Assembly (NCBI GenBank): GCA_003427395.1
Contig: BFEA01000022.1
Location: forward strand, 2,142,605 to 2,206,604
DNA: 64,000 bases
Reading direction: 5' to 3'
Origin: Chara braunii
Lineage: Eukaryota; Streptophyta; Charophyceae; Charales; Characeae
Shown: in pieces, positions 42,433-53,945 of the stretch
How positions within the stretch are numbered: the first letter of the stretch is position 1
Layout: each line of letters begins with the position of its first letter
Translations under genes and position numbers: made by a program
The notes under the pieces: generated by a model
Seen by the model: the letters and a program-made list of their open reading frames with translations, nothing else
The model's database searches: none
What the model was told of the DNA's origin: nothing

Positions 42433-43769
42433 TTGGAAATGGCCTCTGACAAGGGTCATTTCTTTTGAAATAGGCATTGGGTTCCCCTGCATAATTGATT
42501 GAGAAAGTTTGATTGAGAATAAGCTGGAATGAGCAATGTGAGATGGAAAAGGCTGGTGGGTCGGTCATTGAAATAGCCGTGAGAATGGACGAGAGAGATT
42601 GATGCCTTGAAATGAGAAGGGCAGGATAAAGAGAAGTCGAATCTTGAGTCGAGAAGAGCATGGACCGTTGGGACGGTCATAAGGATTGAATATTGAAAAA
42701 AGTGAAAGTTGAGGATTAAGGTGGGCCGACGGGTCGGCCTTGGAAGATGGCTATTGAGAAAGCGACCACCAGAGCGGCCACAGGGGGTGGCCTTGTTGAA
42801 GAGAGGTTGTCGGACCAGCAATGAGAATCGGCCTTGAGAAGAGAACTGGAAATAGCATTGGATTGAGTGATTGAGAATTGGATATTGCATTGCATAGTCA
42901 GGGGACCCTAGGCAATTTGACGAAAGGTCGTCCGGCCGACCATGGAAATAGCAAGAGGTTGAGTTTTTCTTTTTTTCTAGTCTCAGATCTCAGAATGAGG
43001 GGGATAGCGAAGCATGCACCACGACCTCATGACGTCTACCCGTAAAAGGAAAAGTCTCAGCGCAACCTATTTCTCATAAGGAAAAATAAAGGTTAAAGTA
43101 CCAAGGCATCGTTCTCTTTGATTGATGTTGGCCGTCCGTAACTAACTAGTACAACGAGCTCTAGTCGGGAAGTTCAAATTGCGCCTCATGTTGAGAACCT
43201 AAACGTCAAGGGCGTGGAGCCAAATAGGCGAGAGAGTTATTCTTCTCCTAAGTCTCATTTACTCTCCCCAACCACACGCCATGTCGTAGAGGGGCGGCGT
43301 GGTTGTTTGGGGTGGACCAAGGTTGCTCGCATTAAGTTGAGCGACACTGTCCAGAGGAAGGGGTCGGGCGTGGTACCGGGTGGAAGCCGCAACCACCACA
43401 GGGCGAGTGACACCGCCCTGTTGGATCATTACAACCGTTCCAGGACTAACCGCGAGGTCTTCGTAACTGCACTCGCAGACTAATGAAGAGCCCCAACTCT
43501 CTTGAAAGCAAGAGGCCGGATCCAAGAAAATACCACTTGGGAGGAACGATTCACGAGGGAGTCACTTATGGTACGATAGGGTCCTGGGGGGCGTGGACTG
43601 GACCCGCCTAACAGATGGGAGGAGACACCTCAATGATGATGCCCCGCTAATGGGCCGACATCCGTCTACTCAGTTGGCAAGGCAAGGTCAGCATACTTTC
43701 AAGTGAGTGGGGGGAAGGTGTGTCATCTACCGATGAAAAAGCGTGCAAAAGAGAAGGTTACCATGAGCT
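42433..43769. other. 3' interior, no gene recognised
   Basis: A plus frame at 43214-43483 (89 codons) has no supporting feature. Several TTGAGAA and GGAATGG words recur, suggesting this is an older, decayed extension of the tandem arrays. Confidence 0.4.
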
Positions 43770-44300
43770 CAAGAAATTGTGTAATTGACTTTGCCCAGAC
43801 TTGAGAAAAGGTCTGGTAAAATGTCCAAAAAAAAAATGTTTGTGTAATCGACTTTGCACAAGCTTGAGAAAAGGTCGAGCAAGATGTCCAGAAGAAAAAT
43901 GATTGTGTAATCGATTTTGCGCAGGCTTGAGAAAAGAGTCTGGCAAGATGTCCAGAAGAAAAATATTTGTGTAATTGACTCTGCGTGAGCTTAAGAAAAA
44001 GTCTGGCAAAATGTGAAGAAGAGAAATGGATGAGTAATTGACTTAAAAGGGGCTTGAGAAAAGGTCAGGCAAGATGTCCAGAAGAGAAATGAATGAGTAA
44101 TTGACTTTGCATGGGCTTGAGAAAAGGTCTGACTAGATGTCCAGAAGAAAAACGGATGAGTAATTGATTTTGCGTCGGTTTGGGAAAGGTCTGGCAAGAT
44201 GCCCGGAAGAGAGATATATGAGTAATTGACTTTGCATGGGCTTGAGAAAGGTCTAGCAAGATGTCAAGAAGAAAGATACATATGAAATGGACTAAGTAAC
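43770..44300 (+). repeat. 63-bp tandem, about eight copies
   Basis: Unit marked by GTAATTGACTTTGC, GGCTTGAGAAAAGGTCTGGC and AAGATGTCCAGAAGA. GTAAT(T/C)GA starts are at 43781, 43844, 43907, 43971, 44034, 44097, 44160 and 44222 (62-64 bp). Because 63 is a multiple of three, the minus strand gives a periodic 21-residue ORF, probably spurious. Confidence 0.92.
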
Positions 44301-44629
44301 GCGCGTGTAAAATTAATTGAGCTTGAGTGCAAGAAAGGTCGAATGAGGGAGACATACATAAGAAAAATGTAGGATTAGCCGGACAGAATGACCTAGAAGA
44401 AATACGTGTGGGTTTGACTGAGCTTGAGATTGAGGAAAGAATGATGGGAGGCGTGGATTGCACGGGCCGAAAAGTCGAGTAGAAGAAGCACTGAGGGCAA
44501 CCGGGGCCAGAAAAAGGGACTTGGTTGACATGGGATGAATGGAGGAATAGCAAAAGGGCGTTTGGAATGGCAAGACCCGGGGGAAAAAGCGGGGCCGGCA
44601 AGAAGAGGGAAGTCAAGAAAAGGCGCGAT

Positions 44630-44890
44630 GTACTTCGGGTGATGAATGAGAAGAGGGAAGTTGAGAAAAATTTTTGATGTTCTAAGAGTGGTGAATGAGA
44701 CGAAAGGGGTTTTGATGTTCTAAGAGTGATGAATGAGACGAAAGGGGTTTTGATGTTCTAAGAGTGATGAATGAGACGAAAGGGGTTTTGATGTCCTAAG
44801 AGTGATGAATGAGACGAAAGGGGTTTTGTGTTCTAAGAGTGATGAATGAGATGAAAGGGGCCTGATGTTCTTAAAGTGATGAATGAGACA
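44630..44890 (+). repeat. 38-bp tandem, about six copies
   Basis: Unit GTTTTGATGTTCTAAGAGTG then ATGAATGAGACGAAAGGG. TTTGATGT starts are at 44711, 44749 and 44787. Confidence 0.92.
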
Positions 44891-45097
44891 TGAGAGACCT
44901 GAAAGACAAAGAAAGCTTGACCCTACACACCTCTCCCCGCTCCAAGGCCGGAAACTAGAAGAAACCTGAGAAAGAAACAAGAAAAGACAAAATGGACCCT
45001 AGCAAACAAACTACCTATGACATATCATCCTCCTTTCTCGTTTATCCCTCTAAAACCCACTGAGAAGAGATTGGTGCGTGATGAGGACATCGCGAAT

Positions 45098-45112
45098 GAG
45101 TGGGGGGGAATG
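45098..45112 (+). promoter_or_regulatory. Polypurine tract of the giant element
   Basis: GAGTGGGGGGGAATG abuts TGTCAGGACTGG, the first bases of LTR-G2. This is the expected position and composition of the plus-strand primer for an LTR retrotransposon and is strong support for the LTR boundary. Confidence 0.85.
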
Positions 45113-45686
45113 TGTCAGGACTGGTGGGTCCCGAATAACTTCCCATCATTCGAGAGACTTAATACAAACAAATTGTGCACTACAGAGAAATCTGGAGTAG
45201 GGAGGAAAGAGAGAGAAAAGACAAAGGATCAAGTCGCAGGAGGGAGTGATGCCCTGGAGTGAGAACCACAGGAGGAGAGACTCAGCGACGACACGCGAGT
45301 AAGCGCAAGAACAAGGGCACATGGAACATAGCATAAGGCCGGGAGGGCCATTAGAATTCAACAAGACTAAGGCCAAAGGGTTCTCGAACCAATAAACGCG
45401 GCACGACAGCGACAAAAGAATGAGGAAGTCGAGAGACGAACGGCCCCAGAGGCCGTGGGAAGCTTGAGAATAAGGGTCCAACATGGGGGCCACCTACGAC
45501 ACCTACGGGAACCTTGAGTTGAAGGTCCGCGACCGAAGGGACCTGCGCGTGTGAGACACAAGAAAGACAAGGGAGAGGGGTCGCCATGGGGTGGAAAATG
45601 CCCAAGGAACATGGGACACCTTGGGGAAAGGCACCCGGGGCCATGCGAGACGAAGTAAAAATAATAGCATTCGGGACAAAATGCGT

Positions 45687-45780
45687 TGGGGACCACCGGC
45701 GGGATTAAGTGTCGGGGACCACCGGCGGGACTAAGTGTCGGGGACCGCCGGCGGGACTAAGTGTCGGGGACCATCGACGG
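45687..45780 (+). repeat. 28-bp tandem in LTR-G2 (about 3.5 copies)
   Basis: Same unit as 25611-25737. Confidence 0.85.
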
Positions 45781-48700
45781 AAAATTGGCGGGGACATATG
45801 AAGGTCTCAAGAGGAAACGGTGGCACCACATGTGGAGAAAATAATTAAGACAAGGTGCACCGTCAAGATTAAGATTTTGACGGCCGAAAATATTAGCACC
45901 GCTAGTGCAAGCACTAACGGTAGCAAGCGGGAAGGCCAAAAGGAAAAGAAAAAACAAAGAAACATGGAGTGGGAGGCATGGGAGCAATCCAAAAAATCTC
46001 GGATCAGCCTCCCTCAAGAAAATGGAGTCAAAAGAGACCCTATGCGAAAAATGGGTCTCCGGGAGAAAATCGGAGTAAGAGGACCCTCTATGGGAGAGAG
46101 ATAGAGGTAAGAGGAAGCTCACATGGGCATGAGAAGACCATTATTGCAGTCCAAGATATAACGGACTGCACCTTGGGCATAGGAAGGGCCAAAACTGAGA
46201 GGAAGGGGATAGAAAAGGGCCTTAACGGTTACTTGACACTTGACATGCTAGGAAAAAGAAAGAAAAGAAAAGAAAATGTGGGAGAATGAGACAAAAAGAG
46301 TGAGAGGGAGTGAGTGAGTTGGCCGTCGGTAGGGACTGCCACAAGCAGGGACTGACAGGTCCCTACTGTCCAAGAAAGGAGAAAAAAAAGAAAAGAAAAG
46401 AAAAGAGAAAAGAAAAGAAAAGAAAAAAATGTCTTAACTGTAAAAAACGGTCACTTAGGGAGATACATTCGTGACCAGATTCATTCTGGAATATGGCGGT
46501 TGCAATGGACTTGGATTTTCCCTGATTTTTGCAGAGAAAATCAAAGAAAATCAAGACCCCATGCAACCGAAATAAAACGGATTACATAGGGAAGTAAAAA
46601 CACATGTTTAAGATGCATCCGGAGCCAAAATTGAGTCCGGATGCACTTGGGAGTTGGTCGTTTTCTTTTCTTTCAAGTAAGGGCAAGTTATGGGGCATTG
46701 GGGCTAGGAAATCGACCTCTATTGCAGTCCGAGTTGCAATGGACTGCATGGGGAAGGGAAAACACATGTTTTAGGTGCATCCGGAGCCAATATTGAGTCC
46801 GGATACACTTACAAATCAAAACCGTGTGTTGCAGAGGACGCATGGGCTAAGGAAAAATGAGCTACGGCAAACCCAAAAAGTCTAGAAAGAAGTGATTTCA
46901 GCATAGGGTAAGTGAAGACAATAAACGTTGACCGTGAGATGAGATCTCACGGCCTAGAAAAATCGGCGCACGTGTAGCACCTAAGGGAGAGATGTTGGGG
47001 CCACCAAGAGCAAGGGGATCAAAAAATAAAAATGGGACACCATCCGGGATGTTGCCGAGGACCAACTGAGCCAAAATAATAAAAGTCAAAAAATGGGACA
47101 CGCGCCGGCGGGACTGCCAGCGGGACAAGACAATGAAACTAGTACGGAGGAAAGTGGCAGAAACATGAGATGTCACAAGGGAACCATATGCCAACACCGC
47201 CGGCGGGACAAGAAAATGGAACTGGTATGGAGGAAAGTGGCGGAAACTTGAGATATCCCAAGGGAACCATGGGCCAACACAAGAAATAATTGCGCAAGCG
47301 AACGACACCATCGAGATCGAGAATCTAGACGGTGGAAAATATCAGCATCACTAGTGGGAGCAAATGAGACAGTCATGAGATAAAAGAGAATGAAATAATG
47401 GTGTTGGGAGGGTTGCCCGGCAGTCCGAGATATCTCGGGCTAACTAGGCATAAGAAAATAGAGTCTCAAGAGGTTCAACATGAGAAAAAGGCTGCCTTTA
47501 AAAAATCGGAGCAAAGGGGGCTTAAAATTTGACAAACGGAGACAAAATGGATCCCCCTAGGAGCATGGGGGTGTCATGGTTGAAATCCCAGATAAAAAGG
47601 TCAAGTACCAGCCATAAATCTGGCCATGAATGAGGCCCCAAGGCCTAGAATGAGGGTGCACAGCAGTTTGATGTTTGTCACAACTGAAATAAAAGAAAAA
47701 GAAGAAAAAATGGGAGAAAATTGAGGGAGAATGAGATAAAAAGGAAGAAAAGAGTGGAGGAGAATATGTCGGCCTATTGGGACCTGCACAGTAGGGACTG
47801 GCAGGTCCCAACTGTGACCTCATCCCTCCTAGAATGGGGGAGGGCAATCCGGATTGCACTCCACAATATCTGAATTAAAAAGAAAAAAATGAGAGAAAAT
47901 GCAAAAGAAAAATTGTCGGTTTTTTTTTGGACAATAGATCTGAGATCATATCTCACGGTGGAGAGGAACTAGCCATTTTTTTTTGGCCAGCTCAAAACGG
48001 CTAACTCCGGAAACTGTGCATTTTGCCCAAAAAGAGAGCCAGATGCACCAAAATTTGAAAAATTGGACTTAGGGGTTCAAATTTGAAGCAAGGGCTACTT
48101 GGGGGTAGCACGGAATATTGTTGACCTTGGATCTCAACCAGATCCAAGGCTGAAAATGCACCGCTGCATGGAAAAATATCTCGGTCGACCCAAAATTGTG
48201 TAAAAACTGAAAAAATCGAGAAAAAGTGTCACTAGGCTTTTTTGTCTCAAGTATAGCCCCTTGGGCATTAAGACCCAAGGGGGCAGCATTTTTGAAGTGA
48301 AAAGGAGGCCGAAGGAGGCCAAGAGGCAAACCGAGTTGGTACCAACCACTCGGACTGCATGTACTTGGCCAAAATGAGGCCCGGGTACCTCCGGAAGGGT
48401 CAATTGAGGGATTTTGCCTTGGGGGTACCTCGGTTCACCTCAAGGCACATGGGGAGGCCCATGGGCTGGCCGGACTGCTGGTTTCAGCCTACATAAGCTG
48501 GGAGTTCAGTCCGCTACATTCACAATTGCATGAGGAGTGCTCATGCTGCCCAAGTGAGTTCACAGAAGCACTCTTTCACTTGGAGAGAGGAGAGGGGAAC
48601 CCATGCCAGTGTGAGAGCTTAGAGGAGACTATGAGCTAAGAAGAAGAGCTCTAGAGGCTACTGGTAGTGAGGGTGGCACTGGGGAGGTGATCCGCCCTAG

Positions 48701-48984
48701 CCCCAAGGGTGTGAGGAGGAGGGAGAGGCTAGAGGGAGTCTCATTAGCCCTCCTGGAGGGAAGGACTCCATGGCCATGGTGATAGGAGCTTGTGGCAACT
48801 TGGGAGAGGATAGGAGAGGAAGTGAGAGGCTTGAAAAAGAAGGGAGCCATAGCCAAGCAAGTGTTTGAGCAAGAAGGAAGAAGCCTCCTCAAGATTGAGA
48901 CCCCATCTCCAAGGCACCAACAAGGTGAGTGAAAGGAAGAAGAGTTCTTTTCTCCTTTTTTTTTTTTTTTTTTTTTTTTTTTTC

Positions 48985-49148
48985 NNNNNNNNNNNNNNNN
49001 NNNNNNNNNNNNNNNNNNNNNNNNNNNNNNNNNNNNNNNNNNNNNNNNNNNNNNNNNNNNNNNNNNNNNNNNNNNNNNNNNNNNNNNNNNNNNNNNNNNN
49101 NNNNNNNNNNNNNNNNNNNNNNNNNNNNNNNNNNNNNNNNNNNNNNNN
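48985..49148. other. Assembly gap (164 N) in LTR-G2
   Basis: Lies within the polypyrimidine tract equivalent to 29041-29170 of LTR-G1, after a T run. Confidence 0.95.
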
Positions 49149-49350
49149 TCTTTTTCTCCTTCTTCTTCCTCCTCTTCTTCATTTTTCTTCCTCTTCTTCT
49201 CCTTCTTCATCTTCTTTATCTTCTTCTTCTTCTTCTCTTTCTTCTCTTATCTTCCTTCTTCTTCTTCTTCTTCCTATCTCCTTCCCTTTCATGTTCTTCA
49301 TCTCCTCCTTCTTCTCCCTCTTCTTCTTCTCTTTGATCTACTCTACATCT

Positions 49351-51310
49351 TGCTTTTCACTCCCATGCTAGTAGGAGTTGCTCCGATTCTTTTATGGATG
49401 ATTTTTTGCTCAATACTTGTGATTTAGTCTAGTGTAACTCTTGTTTTTCACTCACATGCTAGTAAGAGATGCTCCGATTCTTCCATGGATGACTCTTGCT
49501 CAAATCTTGTGATTTCGTCCAAGTGTAGATCAAGCTTTTCACTCATATGCTAGTAGGAGATGCTCTGATTCTTCTATGGATGATCTTTTGCTCAATACTT
49601 GTGATTTAGTCTAGTGTAACTCTTCCTCTTTACTCACATGCTAGTAAGAGATGCTCCGATTCTTCCATGGATGGTCTCTTACTCAGAACTTGTGATTTGG
49701 ACTTCGTGTAGATCTTGCTTTTCACGCATATGCTAGTAGGAGATGCTNCGATTCTTCTATGGATGATCTCATGCTCAATACTTGTGATTTTGTCTAGTGT
49801 AACTCTTGCTTTTCACTCACATACTAGAAGGAGATGCTCTAATTCTTCTTTGGTCTAGTGTAGATCTTGCTTTTCACTCATATGCTAGTAGGAGATGCTC
49901 TGATTCTTCTATGGATGATCTCTTGCTCAATACTTGTGATTTAATCTAGTGTAGATTTTGTTTTTCACTCACATGCTAATAGGAGATGCTCCGATTCTTT
50001 CATGGATGATCTCTTGCTCAAATCTTATGATTTGGTTTAAGTGTAGATCTTGTTTTTCACTCGTATGCAAGTAGGAGATGCTCTGATTCTTCTATGGATG
50101 ATCTCATGCTCATACTTATGATTTGGTCTACTTCAGTTTTGCTCTTCACTCTCATGCTAGTAGGAGATGCTCCGATTCTTCTACGGATGATCCCATGCTC
50201 AAAACTTGTGATTTGGTATACTTCAAGTCTTGTTTTTCACTCATACACTAGTAGGAGATGCTCTGATTCTTCTATGGATGATCTCATGCTCAATACTTGT
50301 GATTTTGTCTACTTCAAGTCTTGCTCTTCACTCTCATGCTAGTAGGAGATACTCTGATTCTTCCATGGATGATTTCATGCTCAATACTTGTGATTTGGTC
50401 TACTTCAAGTCTTGCTTTTCACTCACACACTATTAGGAGATGCTCTGATTCTTCTATGGATGATCCCATGCCCAATACTTGTGATTTGATCTATTTCAAG
50501 TCTTGGTCTTCACTCTCACGCTAGTAGGAGATGCTCCGATTCTTTCAGGGATGATCTCATGCTCAATACTTGTAATTTGGTTAACTTCAAGTCTTGCTCT
50601 CCACTCTCATGCTAGTAGGAGATGCTCCGATTCTTCCAAGGATGATCTCATGCTCAAATCTTGTGATATAGCCTAGTATAACTCTTGCTTTTCACTCACA
50701 TGCTAGAAGGTGATGTTCCGATTCTTTCATGGATGACCCTTTGCTCAAATCTTGTGAAATAGCCTAGTGTAACTTTTGCTTTTCACTCACAAGCTAGTAG
50801 GTGATGCTTCGATTCTTCCATGGATGATCTATTGCTCAATACTTGTGATTTGGCCTAGTATAGATCTTGCTTTTCACTCACATGCTAGTAGGTGATGCTC
50901 AGATTCTTTCATGGATGATCTCATGCTCAATAGTTGTGATTTGGCCTAGTGTAGATCTTGCTTTTTCACTCACATGCTAATAGGTGATGCTCCGATTTTT
51001 TCATGGATGATCTCATGCTCAATACTTGTGATTTGGCCTAATGTAAATCTTGCTTTTCACTCACATGCTGGTAGGAAATGCTCTGATTCTTCCATGGATG
51101 ATCTCTTGCTCAAATCTTGTAATATAGTCTAGTGCTTTTCACTCACATGCTAGTAGGGGATGCTCCGATTTTTTCATGGATGCTCTCATGCTCAATACTT
51201 GTGATTTGGTCTAGTATAGATCTTGCTTTTCACTCACATGTTAGTAGGAGATGCTCCGATTCTTCCATGAATGATTTCGTGCTCAAGAATTGTGTTTTGG
51301 AACTAGTCTA
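49351..51310 (+). repeat. Satellite G-sat1 in LTR-G2, about 21 copies
   Basis: Same ~91-bp monomers and variant blocks as 29373-31110. One N lies at 49748. Confidence 0.9.
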
Positions 51311-51314
51311 GCTT

Positions 51315-51715
51315 GTGTTTTTCACTCACATAGTACATGATGACATTCCATTTCAAACTTGGTTGCATTCATGAGCTCTGATCATGTGTTTGAGCAAGTC
51401 TCACTCACATGCATGGCTCGACTCTCACAATATGACATCCCGTTTCAAACTTGGTTGCATTCGTGAGCCATGAGCATGTGTTTGAGCAAGTCTCACTCAT
51501 ATACATGGCTCAACTCTCACATGATGACATTCCTGTTCAAACTTGGTTGCATTCGTGAGCCATGAGCATGTGTTTGAGCAAGTCTCGCTCACATATATGG
51601 CTTAACTCTTACATGACGATATTCCGTTTCATGCTTGGCTGAACTCATGAGCCATAAATATGTGTTTGAGAAAGTCTCACTCACATGCATGGCTCTACTC
51701 TCACATTGATGACAT
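51315..51715 (+). repeat. Satellite G-sat2 in LTR-G2
   Basis: Same ~89-bp monomers and the same copy number as 31110-31510. Confidence 0.85.
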
Positions 51716-52426
51716 ACCGGTTCACACTTGGTTGAGTTTTTCCTCATGTGCATTTATGTTCACTAGTTCACACCTCTCCTTGTCAAGTTCATGTGTGTTC
51801 TAGTATTCTGGTTCATACTTATTTGATCCTTCCTTCATGTGCATGTGACTCTCACTAGTTCAATCTTCTCATTGTTAAGTTCGTGAGTGTTGCAGTGTTC
51901 CGGTTTGTACTTAGTTGATCTCTCCTCCGTGTGCATGTGTTTTTCATTGGTTCAATCTTCTCATTGTCAAGTTCGTGAGTGTTGTAGTGTTCCGGTTTAT
52001 ACTTAATTGATTTCTCCTTCATGTGCATGTCCCTCTCACTAGTTCAATCTTCACATTGTCTAGTTCGTGAGTGTTGCAGTGTTCCGGTTCATGCTTAGTT
52101 GATCTTTCCTCTATGTGCATGTGCTCTTCATTGGTTCAATCTTCTCATTGTCAAGTTCGTGAGTGTTGTAGTGTTCCGATTCATGCTTAATTGATCTTTC
52201 CTCCATGTGCATGTGCTTTCCGTTGGTTCAATCCTCTCGTTGTCAAGTTCGTAAGTATTGTAGTGTTCCGGTTCATACTTAGTTGATCTTTTCTTCGTAT
52301 GCATATGTTTTTCGTTTGTTCAATCTCCACATTGTCAAGTTCGTGAGTGTTGTAGTGTTTCGGTTCATGCTTAGTTGATCTTTCCTCCATGTGCATGCGC
52401 TCTTCATTGGTTCCATCTTCTCATTG
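51715..52426 (+). repeat. Satellite G-sat3 in LTR-G2, truncated (7-8 copies)
   Basis: Same ~92-bp monomers as 31510-33585. It breaks in mid-monomer at TTCTCATTG|CCTTAGGGG. Confidence 0.9.
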
Positions 52427-52574
52427 CCTTAGGGGCCGGCCCTGTTATCGACTCAGAGTGGACCGCTTTCTGGGGCGGGTACCATGTTGTTGCGATGGAG
52501 CCAGCACGACTTCTGAGTTCCGGGGTTCACTCGAGCGAGGACGAGGGGTATTCTAGACGACCTCCTAGGGGAAT
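52427..52574 (+). repeat. Conserved LTR-L block P, copy 2
   Basis: CCTTAGGGGCCGGCCCTGTT, ATCGACTCAGAGTGGACCGC, CGAGCGAGGACGAGGGGTAT and CTCCTAGGGG align with 11239-11402 and 59584-59757. Confidence 0.8.
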
Positions 52575-52860
52575 GAATAAAAGCATCTTCACGGAAGGAC
52601 TTTAAGTTTTTGGTGCCTTGCGTAAAGAGGAATTGCCTTAGCACTCCCTTGGTGACCATTCTAGGAGCCACTGACGTATGGGGAACTGGAGCCACAAGCA
52701 GCTCAGTTCGTGTCCTACTAGCCAAACGGAGTGTATTTAGATACTCCCAATGTGACCGGTCGTGCCATAAGAAGCACAGGCCAGAAGAAAGACAAATGTT
52801 TTAATAATAATCAGTAGACAAAAATTTTAACTTCATCACCTTTGTCCTTCCTTCTTTCAG

Positions 52861-53373
52861 ATGGCTGCGGGGACGACGGTCTGTTACCTTTTCCGCAATC
52901 GTGATGCAGCGACGGAACGGGTCGCGTCTCAAAGAATTAACGGAGAAAGATTAGAGAGAATAGGACGGCTCGTCTACAACCCTTATGAATTATACTCAGA
53001 GGAAGATGTTTTGCGGTTCTGGGATGGCAGTGCGCGAAATCCTCCTAGGCGACTTCTTTTCAGGTCAAGAACCGGTCTGGAAATTCTTCACTACGAGTTC
53101 TCGCCACCATTGCCCGATCACGATTTCGCCAACATGAACTTAGTAGTGATGCAACCGTATGAGATAAACCCGCGAATGGATGAGATACATGAGATAAGGT
53201 AAACGTTCGTCCGCTCCGTAATTTGGTTGAATGAACGGCAGGGTCCTTTCTTTGGCATATATCATACAAGACGGGTGCGGGCAAACAGGTTCATTGTTCT
53301 ACGAGTTGAATTTTTCTCTGAGTATGCTTGGCAGAACGAGGAGGACGAACTCATGGAACGTTTACGCGACTAA
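52861..53373 (+). pseudogene. Unknown accessory module M4 (in Gypsy-A LTR)
   Basis: A 171-codon frame from ATG 52861 to TAA 53371, broken once by TAA at 53200. The ATG follows a pyrimidine tract and CAG (CTTCCTTCTTTCAG), a good 3' splice site. Segments resemble M3: YLFRNRDAATERVASQRING against LVFRRAARTLTRIGQSTRG, and QGPFFGIYHTRRV against HGPFWGLSRVCI. Two Trp/Phe/Gly-rich motifs and an acidic end are shared. Family unknown. The solo LTR-L lacks this region. Confidence 0.5.
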
Positions 53374-53396
53374 CGCAGTTTTGTTCTAACACGCAG

Positions 53397-53945
53397 ATGC
53401 CTAGAGCACGGCGAGACTTGACGACCCCGATGTACCTGCTTGTTCACGACACACACGAGGATGACCTTATTAAAGGAGCAGAGCAACTTTTGCGAGTTTG
53501 AGACGGTTCTCCTACTGAGTGGATCGGCTTCATCAGATTATTATACGGCGAGGGTTTTTTTCCCAATACTCGCGCGGATTTTCGGGCAAATACAGCCCGG
53601 ACTCAGGATGAGTTTTTTGGATATACTTTGTATTTCCACCATGCGATCAATCTCCAATGTCTCTCCCGAGTCATTGTGAGTATTAAGATTATCTCGTCCG
53701 TCCGGCGTTTCGGTGTCGTCCGGATCCGGGATACAGAGGGCCAACACTTGTTTGGACTTAGTCGGCCTTTTCGGGTCATAGTGTGGAGACTAGCCTTACG
53801 GATGACCTCCCTCTATGGTACTCAAATCGTTAGAGTCATGCGAGGTGGGCAAGTGACAACCCTGGTATTCGACGACAACGAGTGTGCGCGTTTGGATTTG
53901 CTGGAGGTAAAGGTGCACGGAGGACGACAGATTTACCAAGGTTAG
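53397..53945 (+). pseudogene. Unknown accessory module M5 (in Gypsy-A LTR)
   Basis: A 183-codon frame from ATG 53397 to TAG 53943 with one internal TGA at 53499. The start again follows an AG-ending stretch (CTAACACGCAG). PMYLLVHDTHEDDLIKGAEQ resembles M1 PMVIYLALGNTSDELFRKAK. The later part (FGVVRIRDTEGQHLFGLSR, VTTLVFDDNECARLDL) looks like beta-strand-rich sequence. It lies 24 bp after M4 in a different frame. Confidence 0.45.

Larger units (their letters stand above)
25039..52426 (+). mobile_element. Giant LTR retrotransposon (LTR-G element), 3' truncated
   Basis: Two long direct repeats (25039-33585 and 45113-52426) share sequence from TGTC(G/A)GGACTGGTGG onward and the same order of parts. 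They flank an 11.5-kb interior with an integrase remnant on the same strand. A polypurine tract sits right before the second repeat. This is the layout of one LTR retrotransposon of at least 27.4 kb. It lacks recognisable gag, protease, RT and RNase H, so it is probably non-autonomous. The second LTR is joined to LTR-L sequence at 52426, so its true 3' end and target duplication are missing. The 5' flank ends CTCCGG, in the coiled-coil pseudogene. Confidence 0.85.
45113..52426 (+). repeat. 3' LTR of the giant element (LTR-G2), truncated
   Basis: Collinear with LTR-G1 from its first base. It has one 28-bp unit fewer, an extra ~105-bp tandem duplication at about 47102-47290 (single at 27205-27290 in LTR-G1), small deletions near 47870 and 48020, and more G-sat1. 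G-sat3 stops after about 710 bp where LTR-L sequence begins at 52427. Confidence 0.8.

Noticed and set aside
43214-43483. 89-codon plus ORF
   Set aside because: Arg/Ser-rich composition without features, and in a region of decayed repeats.
43758-44616. Minus-strand Phe/Leu/His-rich ORFs with 21-residue periodicity
   Set aside because: They arise because the tandem unit is 63 bp; antisense to the element and low complexity.
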